From the NCBI GenBank assembly GCA_963921935.1, contig OY998175.1, positions 312,503,484 through 312,567,483 of the forward strand: a stretch of DNA of 64,000 nt, written 5' to 3'. Positions 23,222-35,690 of the stretch are shown here, one piece after another; the first letter of the stretch is position 1, and each line of letters begins with the position of its first letter. The translations under genes were made by a program, and so were the position numbers. Below the pieces are notes generated by a model, which saw only the letters and a list, made by a program, of their open reading frames with translations, did no database searches and was not told the DNA's origin. Source of the DNA: Galeruca laticollis. Its lineage: Eukaryota > Arthropoda > Insecta > Coleoptera > Chrysomelidae.

Positions 23222-23700
23222 GAATACAGGAAGAAACTGATGGAATGTTTGGGCATCCAGGCCTTTATTGACGGCTTATGTAACCACAATATGGAGAAGA
23301 CGCTTCGATTAAGTCATCCCAAAACCATGGTAGATGTATTGATGGCTACTCTTGAATATGAAGCAGCCACGAAGGCTTCGGGATACATCAAAGGTGACGA
23401 AGACAAACTGAACCAGATCGTCAACTCGATAAAGACATGATAGAGAAGAAGCCGAAGCAGATCAAATGCCGGTAGAGTTGCGAGCTAGGGCATGTACGCA
23501 GTTCGTCTAAGCACCCCAGGAATCCTACAATCCAAGAATTCCAATCACAGGGAAAACTAGACAGGGACGAACATCGAGCTGGTGTGAATCCCCGACTCTC
23601 TGCTTAGACGGCCATGCCCTGTAGATTATTCTCACTGCAACAAGGCGGAATCTAAGAAGTTTCGAGAATTACGGTAGTCAACGAAGAATGTTTGGAAAAG
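23222..23700 (+). pseudogene. Internally deleted Ty3/gypsy: Gag fused to the end of RNase H
   Basis: The frame 23240-23440 encodes LGIQAFIDGL, then HPKTMVDVLMATLEYEAATK, the C-terminal capsid pattern of insect gypsy Gag. Next comes a damaged zinc knuckle (SCELGHVRSS; an in-frame stop replaces part of the first Cys pair). At about 23570 the sequence jumps to EHRAGV, which is the RNase H to integrase linker of the related gypsy copy at 55765. The nucleotides from about 23573 to 23700 (catcgagctggtgtga, cagacggcc-like, gtagtcaacga) parallel 55768-55880. Protease, RT and most of RNase H are therefore deleted. No LTR was found next to it. Confidence 0.75.
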
Positions 23701-23983
23701 TACCAACTAATTCTTGAATCTTGGCCATGCGTACCAGCAACTTCAATTTAGTTTTTATTAACGTCGGAAATAGTATTCTATGTTTCTTTGTGTATTTAAC
23801 TTAATCTCACAACTCAGTTTGCCCCTAAGTTACAATTTTATAATTGAATTATATTATTTAAATAAATCCGAAAGCTCGGACAGTAGTAAAAAAAGCAGTT
23901 TGATTTCTTCTTAACAAACCCTTATGGTGACGGAATCCCCAATATTAGTTGTTTTGTTTTCTAGCTGTCAAGACTACCCTTCT

Positions 23984-23984
23984 A

Positions 23985-24042
<58 letters not shown>
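23984..24042. repeat. (TC)n(TA)n microsatellite
   Basis: A run of ctctct passes directly into a run of tatata, a compound dinucleotide microsatellite of about 58 bases. Confidence 0.95.
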
Positions 24043-24048
<6 letters not shown>

Positions 24049-24462
24049 ATATTTCTGATTTATTTTAAATTTATCTATGGTTGATATTTATCTATGGATT
24101 TATTTATTGAATTTGCTAGCTCAGGTTATATGATTTATATTTTTATTTATTAGTTTAATGTTTTAATGGAGAGCATGAGAAACTTACTCTCGTTGGGTTC
24201 AGGATAAAATTAAACAACAAAATATATGAAATCTGCATCCCACAAACAACCTGCGAAAATCATCTCCATCAACGCTGTGAATCGATTATATGAAACACAG
24301 TAATTCAACCTATGTGTTATGAAACCTTGCCCTGTGTTTAGCAAATGACATGTAAATGAAAATCAACAACTCAAATTTAGTTCCTATAATTATCAAACAA
24401 ACGTAAAATTGAAAAGCATCATAAGCAGTAAATAAAACTTATGTTAAAACAAATATAATACA

Positions 24463-25650
24463 GTGCAAATTACAAATACCAAATATTATTATATACCTAA
24501 AGTTATTTTGGGTCCAATACTTTTTATAATATTTGTTAACGATTTACCAGAGGCTATTGACACTTTTTGTATTTTATTCGCTGATGATACTACAACTTTA
24601 TCTGATGGCACACAAGCTGGTGATAATATTTTGTTGAATCAGTGGTTCCTGGCAAATAAGCTGAAACTCAACGACACTAAAACGAAACAAATTCTTTTCA
24701 GTTTAGATGAATGGGCTATAAAATCAGAGCCAGTTAAATTACTGGGCATTCATTTGGATACAAACTTAAGTTGGTCACCTCATGTTGACTACCTTTGTTC
24801 AAAATTAGCGAGCCAAGTTTTTGTAATTCGTCAATTAAAATCATGTATACCAACTCATTTGTTGAAGTCTGTATATTATTCACTTTTTCATAGCAATTTA
24901 ACATATGGTATTATGCTATGGGGCAGCAGCACATCAGTGCACAAAGTATTTGTGCTACAGAAAACTGTAGTTAGAATAATTTACAACGCACCAAGAAACA
25001 CCAATTGTAAAAAAATATTCAAAAAACTTGAAATATTGCCGCTTCCGTGCTTGTATATTTTCGAAGTGTTAATGGAAACACATAAAAATCGATATGTTCT
25101 GACTAAACATGCAGATGTTCATAATTATGATACTAGAAATAGTAAAGACATTGTCATTCTCAAATCTAGACTGAAAACAACAAAAAACAATAAGTTGGAT
25201 GTTACATTGTACAATTCATTTGTAAAATATTTTGAACATATAAATATAAGTGATATGACGAGAGTTCAATTTAAACAAGTCTTTTCTTTTAAATTATTGT
25301 TTTTATACAGTTGATGAGTTTTTGGAGGAATTGGATACTTGGGCTTAATGCTTATATGTTTGTTTGTTTTGTTTAATTTAATTTTTACTTTCTATTATTT
25401 TTTAACTTATTTTATATTTTAAAATTGTCATATTTTCATCAATATTTTTACTTTATGAAATGTATGTCTGTATTTATGTAAAATTTTTACTTTCTATTAT
25501 TTTTATTATATTTTAAATTTGTCATATACAACACTATACAATCTTTAATATTTTTAGTTGGTAAAATGTATTCATATGTACTACTTTCACTGACTTCTGA
25601 TGTACTATGTTTGTGAATGGGGTCAATAAACCATCTATCTATCTATCTAT
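24463..25650 (+). pseudogene. 5'-truncated LINE (jockey/CR1-like): RT C-terminal half and 3' UTR
   Basis: The open frame continues to 25314. It starts within RT: GPILFIIFVNDLPEAI (motif B to C spacer), the catalytic FADDTTTL, then ANKLKLNDTKTKQILF, VKLLGIHLDTNLSW and HSNLTYGIMLWG. It ends with the family-typical HNYDTRNSKDIVI block. Only the 3' portion was inserted, as expected for target-primed reverse transcription. The 3' UTR ends ggggtcaataaaccatctat and a (atct) tail at 25630-25650. The same 3' UTR recurs at 39605-39795. The RT fingers and endonuclease are absent, but the remaining frame is intact over about 280 codons, so the insertion is relatively young. Confidence 0.88.
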
Positions 25651-27116
25651 TAATGAGTAATTTGGCCAAATTTGTGAATTACGTTTGAGTTTAATATGGT
25701 TAACCAAATAAATCGTTAAAAACACTAACCTGACCACAACACTGGGAAGTCTCTAGTATATTCTATTGCTGTGGAATCTTCTGGACCAAAGCTGGATCTC
25801 CTTCAATCTTGTAGTTACAAACTCTATAGTTTGTATGGCAGGTAAGTTCGTAAATTCTTGTTAAATCACTTAGATATTTTTGCTTATAATGTTTATGTCA
25901 CAATGATAATGGTTTAGGAACGTATTTTCTTACTATAAAGTGATTACTTTTTGAAAATTCGGGTAGCGTCCCCTCTCAAATTTAAAATGTTGATATTTCT
26001 CACAAAGTCTTATTATTTCCAAGTATTTTCTTTTCAAAATGTTCAATGTATATTGATTAAATGTTTGCAATGTCTTTTCACTTTAATTTCTAATAATTTC
26101 CCAAATATCTTTATAAAATTTATGAAATTTTCTTACATGCGTCCTTCTCCATTAGCTTCGCTTCACCAACTTTTTGTTTTTTAAATCAACAAACTTTTTG
26201 TTGTCTGCTTTGTTATTTATAAAACAAAAAACTTACTACATACTAGATAGAATATATTTTGTCTTATCTAATGTTTTATATGTCGATAAATGTCTTTATA
26301 TTTTTCTATGATTATTGATTGTTGATGTAAGATTTCAAATTAATTTACTATTCCTATTTACATACTCATTATTTCAAAGATCTACCTTATTTTAATAAAC
26401 AAAATTATATCTATTTGACTTTGAATTTCAATATTAATACATAATACAATCTAAAATGTTCAAATATCTGTCATAATGCCTTTCAATTAAATCTTTACTC
26501 ATCATTACATATTTATCTATTACAAACTTGACTCTTTATTTATTTCAGTCATCATATTTTTCTATTATCAATAGTTCACAAACATAAATAATTCTATGGT
26601 AGAATCTACTTCTGCACTCAGTGTACTTTGCTAACTGACATGAAATTTTTAGTTGTCACTCCAGTTATCTCCTTTTTAATATAAACATTACACTTTTGTT
26701 GGTATATATTGTGATCTAAAATTCTATTTATTATTGTCTGATAATAATTTATTTTCTTTTCAGATTCATTGTTAGATGTTCGAAATACTGGATACAAATT
26801 ATCATTTGCTATAGACAAGAAAATGAGTTTATGATTTGTTAAGATATAATTAAAATTTTATGAAAATAATGCAGTTTATAGTCTGAAATCTTAAGGTAAA
26901 TAATTTTACTATTACTTATGTATCTCTTTGGATTTGAAGCATAACTAATATAATAAATGTTCAATTCAATAGAAAATATATATTCTTCTTATATTATCAT
27001 CATAGGAAAAGATAATACCAGCTGTGTGAAATAATTAATTTCCATCTGTTACTCTACAAGGTTTCAAATTTCATATATTTGTGTTCCATTCTTTTTACTG
27101 CTTCTTACGATAAGTT

Positions 27117-27118
<2 letters not shown>
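25651..27118. other. AT-rich stretch, no supported gene
   Basis: Minus-strand bases 25730-25800 can be read as a short peptide (FGPEDSTAIEYTRDF) ending at a possible splice donor. It is too short and its frame too closed to call an exon. Nothing else was recognised. Confidence 0.35.

Positions 27119-27174
<56 letters not shown>
27119..27174. repeat. (TA)n microsatellite
   Basis: A pure dinucleotide run of about 56 bases. Confidence 0.95.
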
Positions 27175-27176
<2 letters not shown>

Positions 27177-29088
27177 ATACAGAGTACTATTATTCCAAAT
27201 TTTAAAGAATTTCATTTATGCAATACTTCCGGAAAACCCTATATTGTCTATAAAATCAATATGGTTGAAAAACCCTGTATTTGTGAGATTTAGCAGATCA
27301 TTTAATTTCTGATGACATTTACCTGTCATAATTGAAAAATGCATTCAAGGTTAAAGAAAATAGAAGTCATTACAAGGTCTTTAGTTATAATAAAAGTATT
27401 CCAAATCTTTGATATTAAAAAATAACAAATTTAGCTTTTTTACAAAAAAGAAGAAAGTTTGTAGCCACAGCAGAATGTGGTTATTTATTTAAAAAAAATC
27501 AGTAGTTGAATTTGAGAATCCGAACGGGTAACATCTCCTGTGACATCTCTCCAAAAATTTTGTATAATTAGTAGTTGAACATTGTAATTAATTAATATAA
27601 GGCGTTATTCGGCATATTCAAAATAAATACAGTGCGTGTATTTTCGAAAATCAGTGTTAGCAGTTGTACGAGTTGGCAGTTTCTTCTCTACATCCAGACT
27701 TCTGGTGAGTTCGCTCCAGAATTATTATTATGATATCATTGAACATCAGGCCTTGATACAAAATTAAAAGTAGATGCATCTAAGTACTGAGATTAAATAT
27801 TGAATTCAATTAACTACGAAATATAAGTATACTTATCGACCAATTAAATAGTGGAAGAAATTATTAAAAAATATCGTGTATTTGACATTTACCGAGGAAC
27901 TGAGTGACAAATCTAAATTCGAAATTTTTGAAAAGAAATTAGAAACTTTTAAATTAGATTAGGAGGTTATTTAGTTTGTAGGTTATTTTAATGTTAATTT
28001 AGTCGTAAAAGATACGATATCATTATTTGTTCCTAGAAGGAAAGTTAAATTTGGAATTTGTCGATTTAAGTAATTATGCATAATTGTTAAAACGTATTTT
28101 CATTTGAAATTATTTAAATCATTTTAGACGTTGATAGAAATTAAACATATTCAATTTGTGATGATCCCCAAAAATTCATTATCATAAAAGAGCATTATCA
28201 AAAGAAAAGACATTGTTAAATTTGTGTAAATAATCATGTAAATGTGGTTAGCGGGCATAGATCTATTAAGGTTAAGCAAACACACCGAAAGCACGTTCGC
28301 TGTAAAATATAAATATCACATTCATTTTGAATCCGGAAGGTCATGAATACGGGTAACTGACACATTAGATCGCATACTTCCTATAAATAGAGAGTGTCGA
28401 CAAATTCAGGATGATTCATTATTATTATTTTGAATAGTACAAATGTATGTATCGTGTATTTATAATTTGTGTTAATAATTCTTAATATATTTATCCCAGT
28501 TAGTTTTTAAATGATGTTATTTATTCAACCCTTAAAGAATGGTTACGAGATAAGTGTTTCTCGAAGATAAATGGTTTTATGGTTAAAGGGGCACTTACTA
28601 AGTAACCACTACAAATTGAATTGGAATTTTATTTCAACAGTGATATTTAGTGAATCATTGGTGACAGACAAGTCATTCATTGATAGTAAGTGTCAGAAAT
28701 CAATTAAGTGATATTTCCGATCTTAAATACACATTCACAGGAGAGAATAATGAACCAAATTAATCATCTAAATATTTGATTCAGAAAATAATTTAAAATG
28801 TATTAAAAACTGTTATATTAGAACGAACTGAAACCTACCTGAGAATAGAGTCAAGTAATTCCAGGTGAAATAAACTCATCTTTCAATATTTTAAAACAAT
28901 ATTCGTTATTCTGCTAGCTGGGAATTTTGACAACAACTGTCAACTTTGAAATCGATAACATACGGTGCTTAAGCCGTGTGTAAAATATTGTCGCTGCAAC
29001 CAGGGATTGTACAATTTTGTTTCCGCAACATGGAAAAATAAAAATTTATTTGTTATATTCATTAAAATAAAAGTATATTGTACCAATT

Positions 29089-29091
<3 letters not shown>
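27175..29091. other. AT-rich stretch, no supported gene
   Basis: No domain was recognised on either strand. A tataaata box at about 28383 lies in a less AT-rich block (28270-28410) that could be a decayed LTR or promoter, but no partner sequence or downstream gene supports it. Confidence 0.35.

Positions 29092-29133
<42 letters not shown>
29092..29133. repeat. (TA)n microsatellite
   Basis: A pure dinucleotide run of about 42 bases. Confidence 0.95.
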
Positions 29134-29137
<4 letters not shown>

Positions 29138-31353
29138 CCATTTTAATTTTTGGCCTTCAGCTTCATTCATATTCTGAATCTTTAGCCTTCAGCTAGGTTC
29201 AGGTTTTAGTTCGGTTTTGATTACATTTTATAACTTGTACTTTTTGCTGGAAAAGAGACTCAAGGTCCAATTAATTAAAGTTCAATCAGGGGATATTTGC
29301 TGGTTTTATTTTAAAATTTACCTGTTAACCTTCTCAAGTATAGAAAAATACCATCAGAGGAGTTGGAGGTTAATTTGAAGGAATCTTGGGCGCTTGCCAA
29401 AATCCCCTTCTTCGACTAGAAGCTAGTTGACGACGAGCATTGATTGTTCTCTGGGGCAATCTATCATCTTAATGGACACTAGAAGTTTGTATGTTAATTA
29501 GAGTCGCGTTATATTTGCTCCGAATATTTTCCCTCTGCTGCTAATCAGTGCGACAAGCGATCTTAAAAATTTCTTCAAACGTTTTGCAAAATTCGAGGTG
29601 TAATGGAATTACATGCTTGAATTATCATTTCCTTAAGCTACTGTACTGATCCTGGTGGACCTCTTACCCGATCGTGAATTTGTGATGCTAAATGTTCCTA
29701 TAATAACAAATCCATTTGAAGGGTCCATGTTGATCAATTCAACTACCAGGAAAAGATTCGTCCAAAACTCTCTGACAATGAAAGCTAGTGTAACGGTAAA
29801 AATGTAGTCAACGCGAGAAATGGCCAGCACATTAGTTATTTCGTGTGGTTAGCCGATGGTACAACTTATTTGCAGGAGGAACATCTACGACGTACAGGTA
29901 ATACATAGGTCAGTTTTGTTTGATTACTCAGCGGGGCGTCAACTTAAAATATATTTGGTGGGACCATTTTGCAACAAACTTTCGCTGCCACGAGGTGTGG
30001 ATTTTTGTTCTAACCACGATAAACTGGTTGATGGGATTTTTGGACTCCAAATATTTCGGTGAGTTTTTTAACGATCAGTTTCCTTCCATTCACTGGACAG
30101 AATTGTTTAAATATAATTTCCTCTTGCTCTTAATATATTTTCTATACATTCTCTCCCAGTAGGTATTCGTTTTTTGTCAATATCACGAACTTCTTGAAAA
30201 TATAATTCTCATATTTTTTAATAATTTATTCCAAATTCAAATCATCCTTTTTAAACTCGATATGTTTTAATTAAAATCTACTAAATAATTTCGCGACTTT
30301 TTCAGTATTTCATTATAATTTTTATTGAAATTTCAAACCAATAAATGTTCAGAATCTAAACCACTTTAATCCACTTGTCGTTTCTAATAAATCTTTCAAA
30401 TTCAATATAATCCTAAACGAAACGTTATTGATATAACTTTTAGGGCTCTATCTTAATCATATATAGAAAAAACAGAAAATAAAAGTATGGTGAACGTATT
30501 CGCTGAAAAGTTTTCAGTTACCTTCAACAAACGTTTTAATGAAAATGAAAAGTTCAGTTGATATGTTTACAAGGTGTTCCGAGAGTAAGTAATATGAATT
30601 AAAGGAATGGTAGATCGTATAATATGCTCTAGAATACAGGCTGAACAGTATTAATTTTATCTAATAACATGAGCTTAGTATTTTATTCGACAGCGCTTTT
30701 CAAATAAAAAAAAATGGAAATTAGTAGTGAAAGTGAGGTTAAATGATTCCACATGATATTACAGGATCTGCTAAGGTGGCTACTTATGAATTATTGCTGG
30801 TAAAGTCTAGAGAAAAGTATGAATTGATCTACACTAGATTTCAAAAATGGTGCAATGATAAAAATGTGCATAATATGAACAAGTGATTCTTGCATATTTA
30901 TAGTATATTTCTTAATGTCTGACAGCACAGTAGCCTCAATTAATATTCAAATAGAAAATTATCTCTTACAGAGTGATCCTAAGAATTTTACAAGTAAATA
31001 CTAAAATTCTAATGGAAAACAAGTAGGTGGCTGTATTGGTTATCTGTACATCCCTGTTTCAGCTCAAAATACAATATGGTAATAAAACTGAACAATGCCA
31101 GCAAAAGGTTAAACAGTGCGGCAGTGGCGGAGATTACGATATTAGTTCATTTTGCTTATTTAATTAGATTCGGTCAACATTACAGTTGAAATAAAATTCA
31201 TTCGTTTAGGCCTATTAACAAGTTACATTTTCATTTTTATTAAATTAAATTAATTATAGAAAATATAGTTTAATTCTCATAATTCAATTTTATTGACAAT
31301 GAATTAATGTATATTAAGTAAAGTAAACATACCATTTATAGGAAATATAAAAT
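29134..31353. other. AT-rich stretch, no supported gene
   Basis: Open frames of 65-80 codons occur near 29633-30162 on both strands but show no recognisable motif and overlap one another. I leave them unassigned. Confidence 0.35.
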
Positions 31354-32310
31354 TCAATCTATAGTATCATCCTCTTCGCTGGCCATACAAGAATCATCCG
31401 AAGACTCGTCGAGAGAGATCACTATCGGTTCTATAGTTTGTTCTATAAGGTTATCTAAAACCCACATTTTCTCTTCCTCTTTAATTACATGATTCACAGC
31501 ATCTCTCCAGTTCTCTTCAGTTATTGTTGTCAATGAGTACGATTCTTGGCTATTTCATCAATAAGAAACTTTTTAAATTGTAGCTTGCGATCGGAAGCAA
31601 CCTTTAAAAGTTCTTTTTTCAACATATCATCTTCAAATGGTATATCTTTTACGATTAACCAGTTTCTAATATCAGCTTTTCTCCAAGAGGTAGATGGAAT
31701 ATTGTCTGTTAATCGCGAATGATACGTGGCATTGTTCATAACGATTACAGCATTATTTGGAATTAATTCGACCATTTGTGTAAAATACATCTGCAGTCAT
31801 TTCTTCATGATAGTCTTTGGTTGATGTTGACTGAAACTCCAGTAAACCACCTTCAACGAACCCTTGATTACATCCAATATGCGTTATTATTAGTCGGCGA
31901 CCTTTACCGATAGGAGTTTTCAGTCCAGTAGATAAACCTTCTATGAAAGCTTGACGACTGGTTTGAATACTTTTGTCCTGCCATATTTTTTTCACTGAAT
32001 GTCCTTCATTGAGCCATGTCTCATCTAGATAATAGATTTGTATTCCCTCCTGTCTGTTTTTTCGGATATCTCGTAAATACTAGCGTCTCCAACATATTAT
32101 TTCTTCGTTGTCGATTAGCACTGATTTGCGACTTTGCTTCTCCCAAGTAAAATTTTATTTGTGTAATATTCTCCACAAAGTTTTTCGCCCTATGTCAGGC
32201 AAATTCTCTTTTTTAAAATATAATTCATGTAGTTTTCGTCTTATTGCATTTTGCATATGTTCATCAAGGTCAAATGGTTTTCTTCCGTATATACCTGCAA
32301 AATTTCTAAG
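31354..32310 (-). pseudogene. DDE_3-type transposase, nearly full length but missing catalytic parts
   Basis: Read on the minus strand, the N-terminal part (32310 to about 32100) includes NLPDIGRKTLWRILHK, a helix-turn-helix-like segment. Then come IYYLDETWLNEGHS (first catalytic Asp), GRRLIITHIGCNQGF, and VIVMNNATYHS, where the second catalytic Asp is replaced by Asn. Next is the helix KADIRNWLIVKDIPFE, homologous to the exon at 7900. The block with the third acid (NPIE) is deleted near 31525. The acidic tail (ISLDESSDDS) ends at the tga at 31354. At least three frame breaks are present. It belongs to the same family as the copy at 7900-8442. Confidence 0.8.
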
Positions 32311-33119
32311 TAGTCATTGGGACAATCCCTAGTAGGACCCTATTGTAATGTTTCTTGGGAATGTTCTTATCAACATTTCGAAAATCAGAAAGTAATTATC
32401 TGGAGAATGAATTGATAAATGGTTTGATAATATGTCTCCCAAGAATTGATCTGCTTCAAATTCTCAAGATAAGTAATGAAATATACAGTCAGAATAGTTG
32501 CGTTACAAGATTATTTCAAAAATAATTTACTGTTTTAACTGTATGTACTCTAGAAATGTATGAAGGTCAGTTAGTTGTTTTAACTAACCGAATTTACATT
32601 TTTATTACCTTTATATATCAGATCGGGTATAAAATTAAATAGTAAATAAATTCCTTAGATGAACTGTGACGCTTATGCTTTACTACCTGACTAGCATCTG
32701 TGCCCTTTTCGCGTGCTGTAAGTCAATAAGAAGCATACTATAATAGAAAAATCGAAAATTTTAAAGCCTGGAGCAATTACTCAATGTTTAAGTAAAGAAT
32801 TAATATTAAAAATAATTTAGGAATAAGCCCCATTAGTTATAAACAAAAAAAAATAAGTATTGAAAAAAGAAGAATTATATCCCTTCTTATCAGAAGCTGG
32901 AGATAATATCTACCTAATGACAAAGGTAATATAATTAAATCTAGTTGCTCTTCTTCCTTGTGATACATTTTTTATTTCAGGTTGCAATAATAATAGGTTT
33001 GGCAAGCACTTGTCATCGTGAAGGGTTTTGTAAAATGAATTTGGATTATATAGAAGATAAGACAACCATGTTGTAGGATTAAGAACAATATCTATCACGT
33101 GTGTAATCTGTCATGGGTT
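32311..33119. other. AT-rich stretch, no supported gene
   Basis: No domain or repeat was recognised. It may include the terminal region of the transposon that lies before it. Confidence 0.35.
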
Positions 33120-33243
33120 AGCTGGGTACCAGAGATGCGTCAAAGGGGTACCAGAAACGCACCAGAGGGATATCAGAGGAGTACCAGAGACTCATTAGAA
33201 AAGTACCAGAGACGCACCAGAAAAGTATCAGTGACACACCTGA
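33120..33243. repeat. Imperfect minisatellite with a gtaccagagacgcaccagaa unit
   Basis: The motifs gtaccagagatgcgtca, gtaccagaaacgcaccagag, gtaccagagactcattagaa, gtaccagagacgcaccagaa and gtatcagtgacacacc follow one another at 16-24 base spacing. About five decayed copies are visible. No coding frame passes through them. Confidence 0.75.
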
Positions 33244-33504
33244 TAGATAACGTATGACGTCACTTACTCACTCCTAAGTGTGCTGTAATCAACCGTCTTA
33301 TGATCTACTGATACACATGTCATCAGTCAGTTGTCATATGTTAGCAGTAATAATTAATAAATAATTCAGTAAAAATACAAACAAAACGTGGCACTGTGTA
33401 TCTAAAATATGTTTGGATGCTGCAAGAATTTCATAAATTAAACAGATTATCAAAATGGGTGATAGCAGACGCATTGCTGCCATGCTGGCAGGCAAACCGA
33501 AATT

Positions 33505-33692
33505 TTTCCATTAAGTAACCAAAAATCCGGTATATCTGGATTTATAGGACCCGCTGTACTCGCTATAGTCAGCTGATAATCAATAGGGCACATCTATGAG
33601 ACACCTTGAATGAGACACCTTGAAAAATATCCAATTATAAAATTGGCCACTTGTATACACTCCGGAGGCTGTATCGTAACTAAACTGCGAAT
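33505..33692 (-). repeat. One copy of the 174-bp satellite, reverse orientation
   Basis: The reverse complement begins gatacagcctccggagtgta and continues aattttataattggatattt, gtgccctattgattatcagc and gcgagtacagcgggtcctat. It matches the satellite at 7195-7612 block by block. A short internal duplication (gagacaccttgaat / gagacaccttgaaa, 33598-33627) is specific to this copy. Confidence 0.8.
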
Positions 33693-33769
33693 AGGGGTGC
33701 ACAATAAGTCTAATTAATGGGTTAGCTGCAACCATTAGGACACCCGAACCCTAATCCCCTCGTGACTAA

Positions 33770-33885
33770 AAAAAGAAGAGGCAGTTATGTTTTGGGGGGT
33801 ATTATGCGTGGTTATCGCACTCCGCTTATTCACATACCAGATACGCTGACGGTCACACGGTATTTTATGTTGTTATTTTTTCGTT
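33770..33885 (+). pseudogene. Short Tc1/mariner transposase fragment
   Basis: The bases encode VMFWG, and after a one-base slip in a run of six g's, IMRGYRTPLIHIPDTLTVTRYF. This is the pattern around the conserved VMVWG-G-I strand preceding LT-x-x-RY in Tc1-like transposases. It is only about 100 bases long and frameshifted. No inverted repeats were found around it. Confidence 0.55.
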
Positions 33886-34066
33886 AAATTAGGAATTTTC
33901 ATAAATTGATTTTTGACACCTAATTTGGTTCTTATTTTTTTATCATCCAAGACCTTTACAACTAAAAAAATATATGAATTCGCTGGTAAAAGATTAACAT
34001 ATTTTTTGATATACATAAATTTAAAAAAATATTTTCTCTCTCGAAGACATTTGGTTTTTTGACGCT

Positions 34067-34247
34067 GTGTTTATATTAAGTCAATCACAAAAGTAATTAT
34101 AAAACAGATAGACATCACACGAAAAGGAGATTCTGTCTTTCTGACGATGATATTTAGTAATTTCGAAACAATTGTCGATTTTTAAGAATTTCTATAATTT
34201 TTACAATCTATTTTGGAATTATTTAAAAATAGGTAGTTTCGTTTAAA
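34067..34247. mobile_element. Diverged half of the fold-back MITE, copy D
   Basis: Matches the centre and right arm of MITE copies A and E: tatattaagtcaatcacaa, then ctttctgacgatgatattta, then gaaacaattgtcgattttta, then tttcgtttaaaaaggg. It is more diverged than the other copies. The flanking tgagtagattccacacagta and gggtggaaacagtaaattta resemble, in reverse, the sequence just outside copy B (7725-7775), suggesting that the family has longer ends than the short copies retain. Confidence 0.65.
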
Positions 34248-35690
34248 AAGGGAATATGAGTAGATTCCACACAGTAAGGGTGGAAACAGTAAATTTAAGT
34301 ACAAAGATACTCTTCAATGAACCCCATTTACAAAATTTTTCATTTTTTACGACGTTATTGGCATAGTTTTTTGGTTCTATGGTTTTGTCTGTATATATAA
34401 AGGCTTTCCAAACTGTCTTGATTCAATTCTGCAGATTGTTCAAATTATTTTTTCATTTCTGAACGTTGAAATTTGTACAATTCGTTAAAACGAATCACAA
34501 ATTTTAAAAAACGGGCCTAACACCGTTAGCCGGAAATAGAAAAACCTATTCGCCCATCGTTTTGCATCCAGAAAGCTCACGGGAACTGAAATTTCAGACA
34601 ATTTAGTACGAACGCTTCTTATGTGCCTACAGGGGACGATAGTTTAGCGGAAGGAGAGCACACCGCGATCGAAAACATGCAACTTTTCTTTACAGAGATG
34701 GGCGTTTAGTTTTTCGAGAATTAGAACATCCGTATTATTATTAGTAAGGTGATCTATGATTGGAAAGTTCACTTTCAATTAATTGTCAATTAATTTGATA
34801 TTAATAAAAATAATAATGTCCTAAACTTTTAATTCTTTCCAACAAAAAACTGTTTTATATATTGTCATTTTCATTTTACTAATAATTAAAATTCTACTGA
34901 AATTATCATAACAGTTCAACAATGATTGATCATATTTAGAAAACTATACAATGTGGAGCAGCAAAATGAAGTAAATTCATTAGCTACATTATTACGCATT
35001 TTTCTTCATTCTAACTCTAAAATGATATCATGACAGTTATTGGTTGTGACACTTCATGTATTAATTTTATGTGAGAATGTACTCAATATTACTTTAATTA
35101 TTATTGTTACAAAAGTAACTAAATTAAGATAACTATCCAGCTCTACACCCGATGAATGAAAGTGGATGCCGCATAACTTAACTAGGAACAGGCCGTCACT
35201 CGGTGCTTCTTCTTCCGCTCCGACTTCTTCTTCTATTCCCGTTTTTCCATTTGATTTATTTTGCCGGAGTGGCTCTCCAACCAACTTTTCAGATCTCGAA
35301 AGCGATTAGGAATGATGCGAGCAATTTGTTTCTGGATGAACTGAAAATCATTTGATATGCAGAGGTTTACTGGGGCAAGGTTCGATATCTTGCTTGTTGA
35401 TTGCCCCGGAGAAAAGAATTATTTATGTAAACATGTCGGGAAAGGGAAGGAAAATTTTGATAATTCCGAATTTTATAAATAAGTATTTATTTATAAAACA
35501 TGATAATGAAGGTTAAGCCTGGAAAATCATGCTTGATTGAACGTAGTTGATTGTCATCTTAATGACATTATTGACTTGACTATACAGACAAATCAAAAGC
35601 GTATTTATTATAGGACGTACACTTTTTATTATTGTTTATTTTTTTTATTTGTTAAAGTTTCGGCTGCACTCTCTGAAGTCTGTATATGTC
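34248..35690. other. Intergenic stretch, no supported gene
   Basis: Some segments (34520-34700 and 35150-35290) are less AT-rich. The minus strand at 35200-35284 encodes an acidic run (GIEEEVGAEEEAPSD), but no known domain is visible and no reading frame exceeds 80 codons. Confidence 0.35.

Noticed and set aside
25730..25818. Minus-strand peptide FGPEDSTAIEYTRDFPVLWSG next to a splice-donor-like site
   Set aside because: Only about 23 codons, no confirmed acceptor and no recognised family.
29633..30162. Overlapping 65-80 codon frames, considered as gypsy Gag remnants
   Set aside because: No recognisable Gag or Pol motif could be found on either strand.
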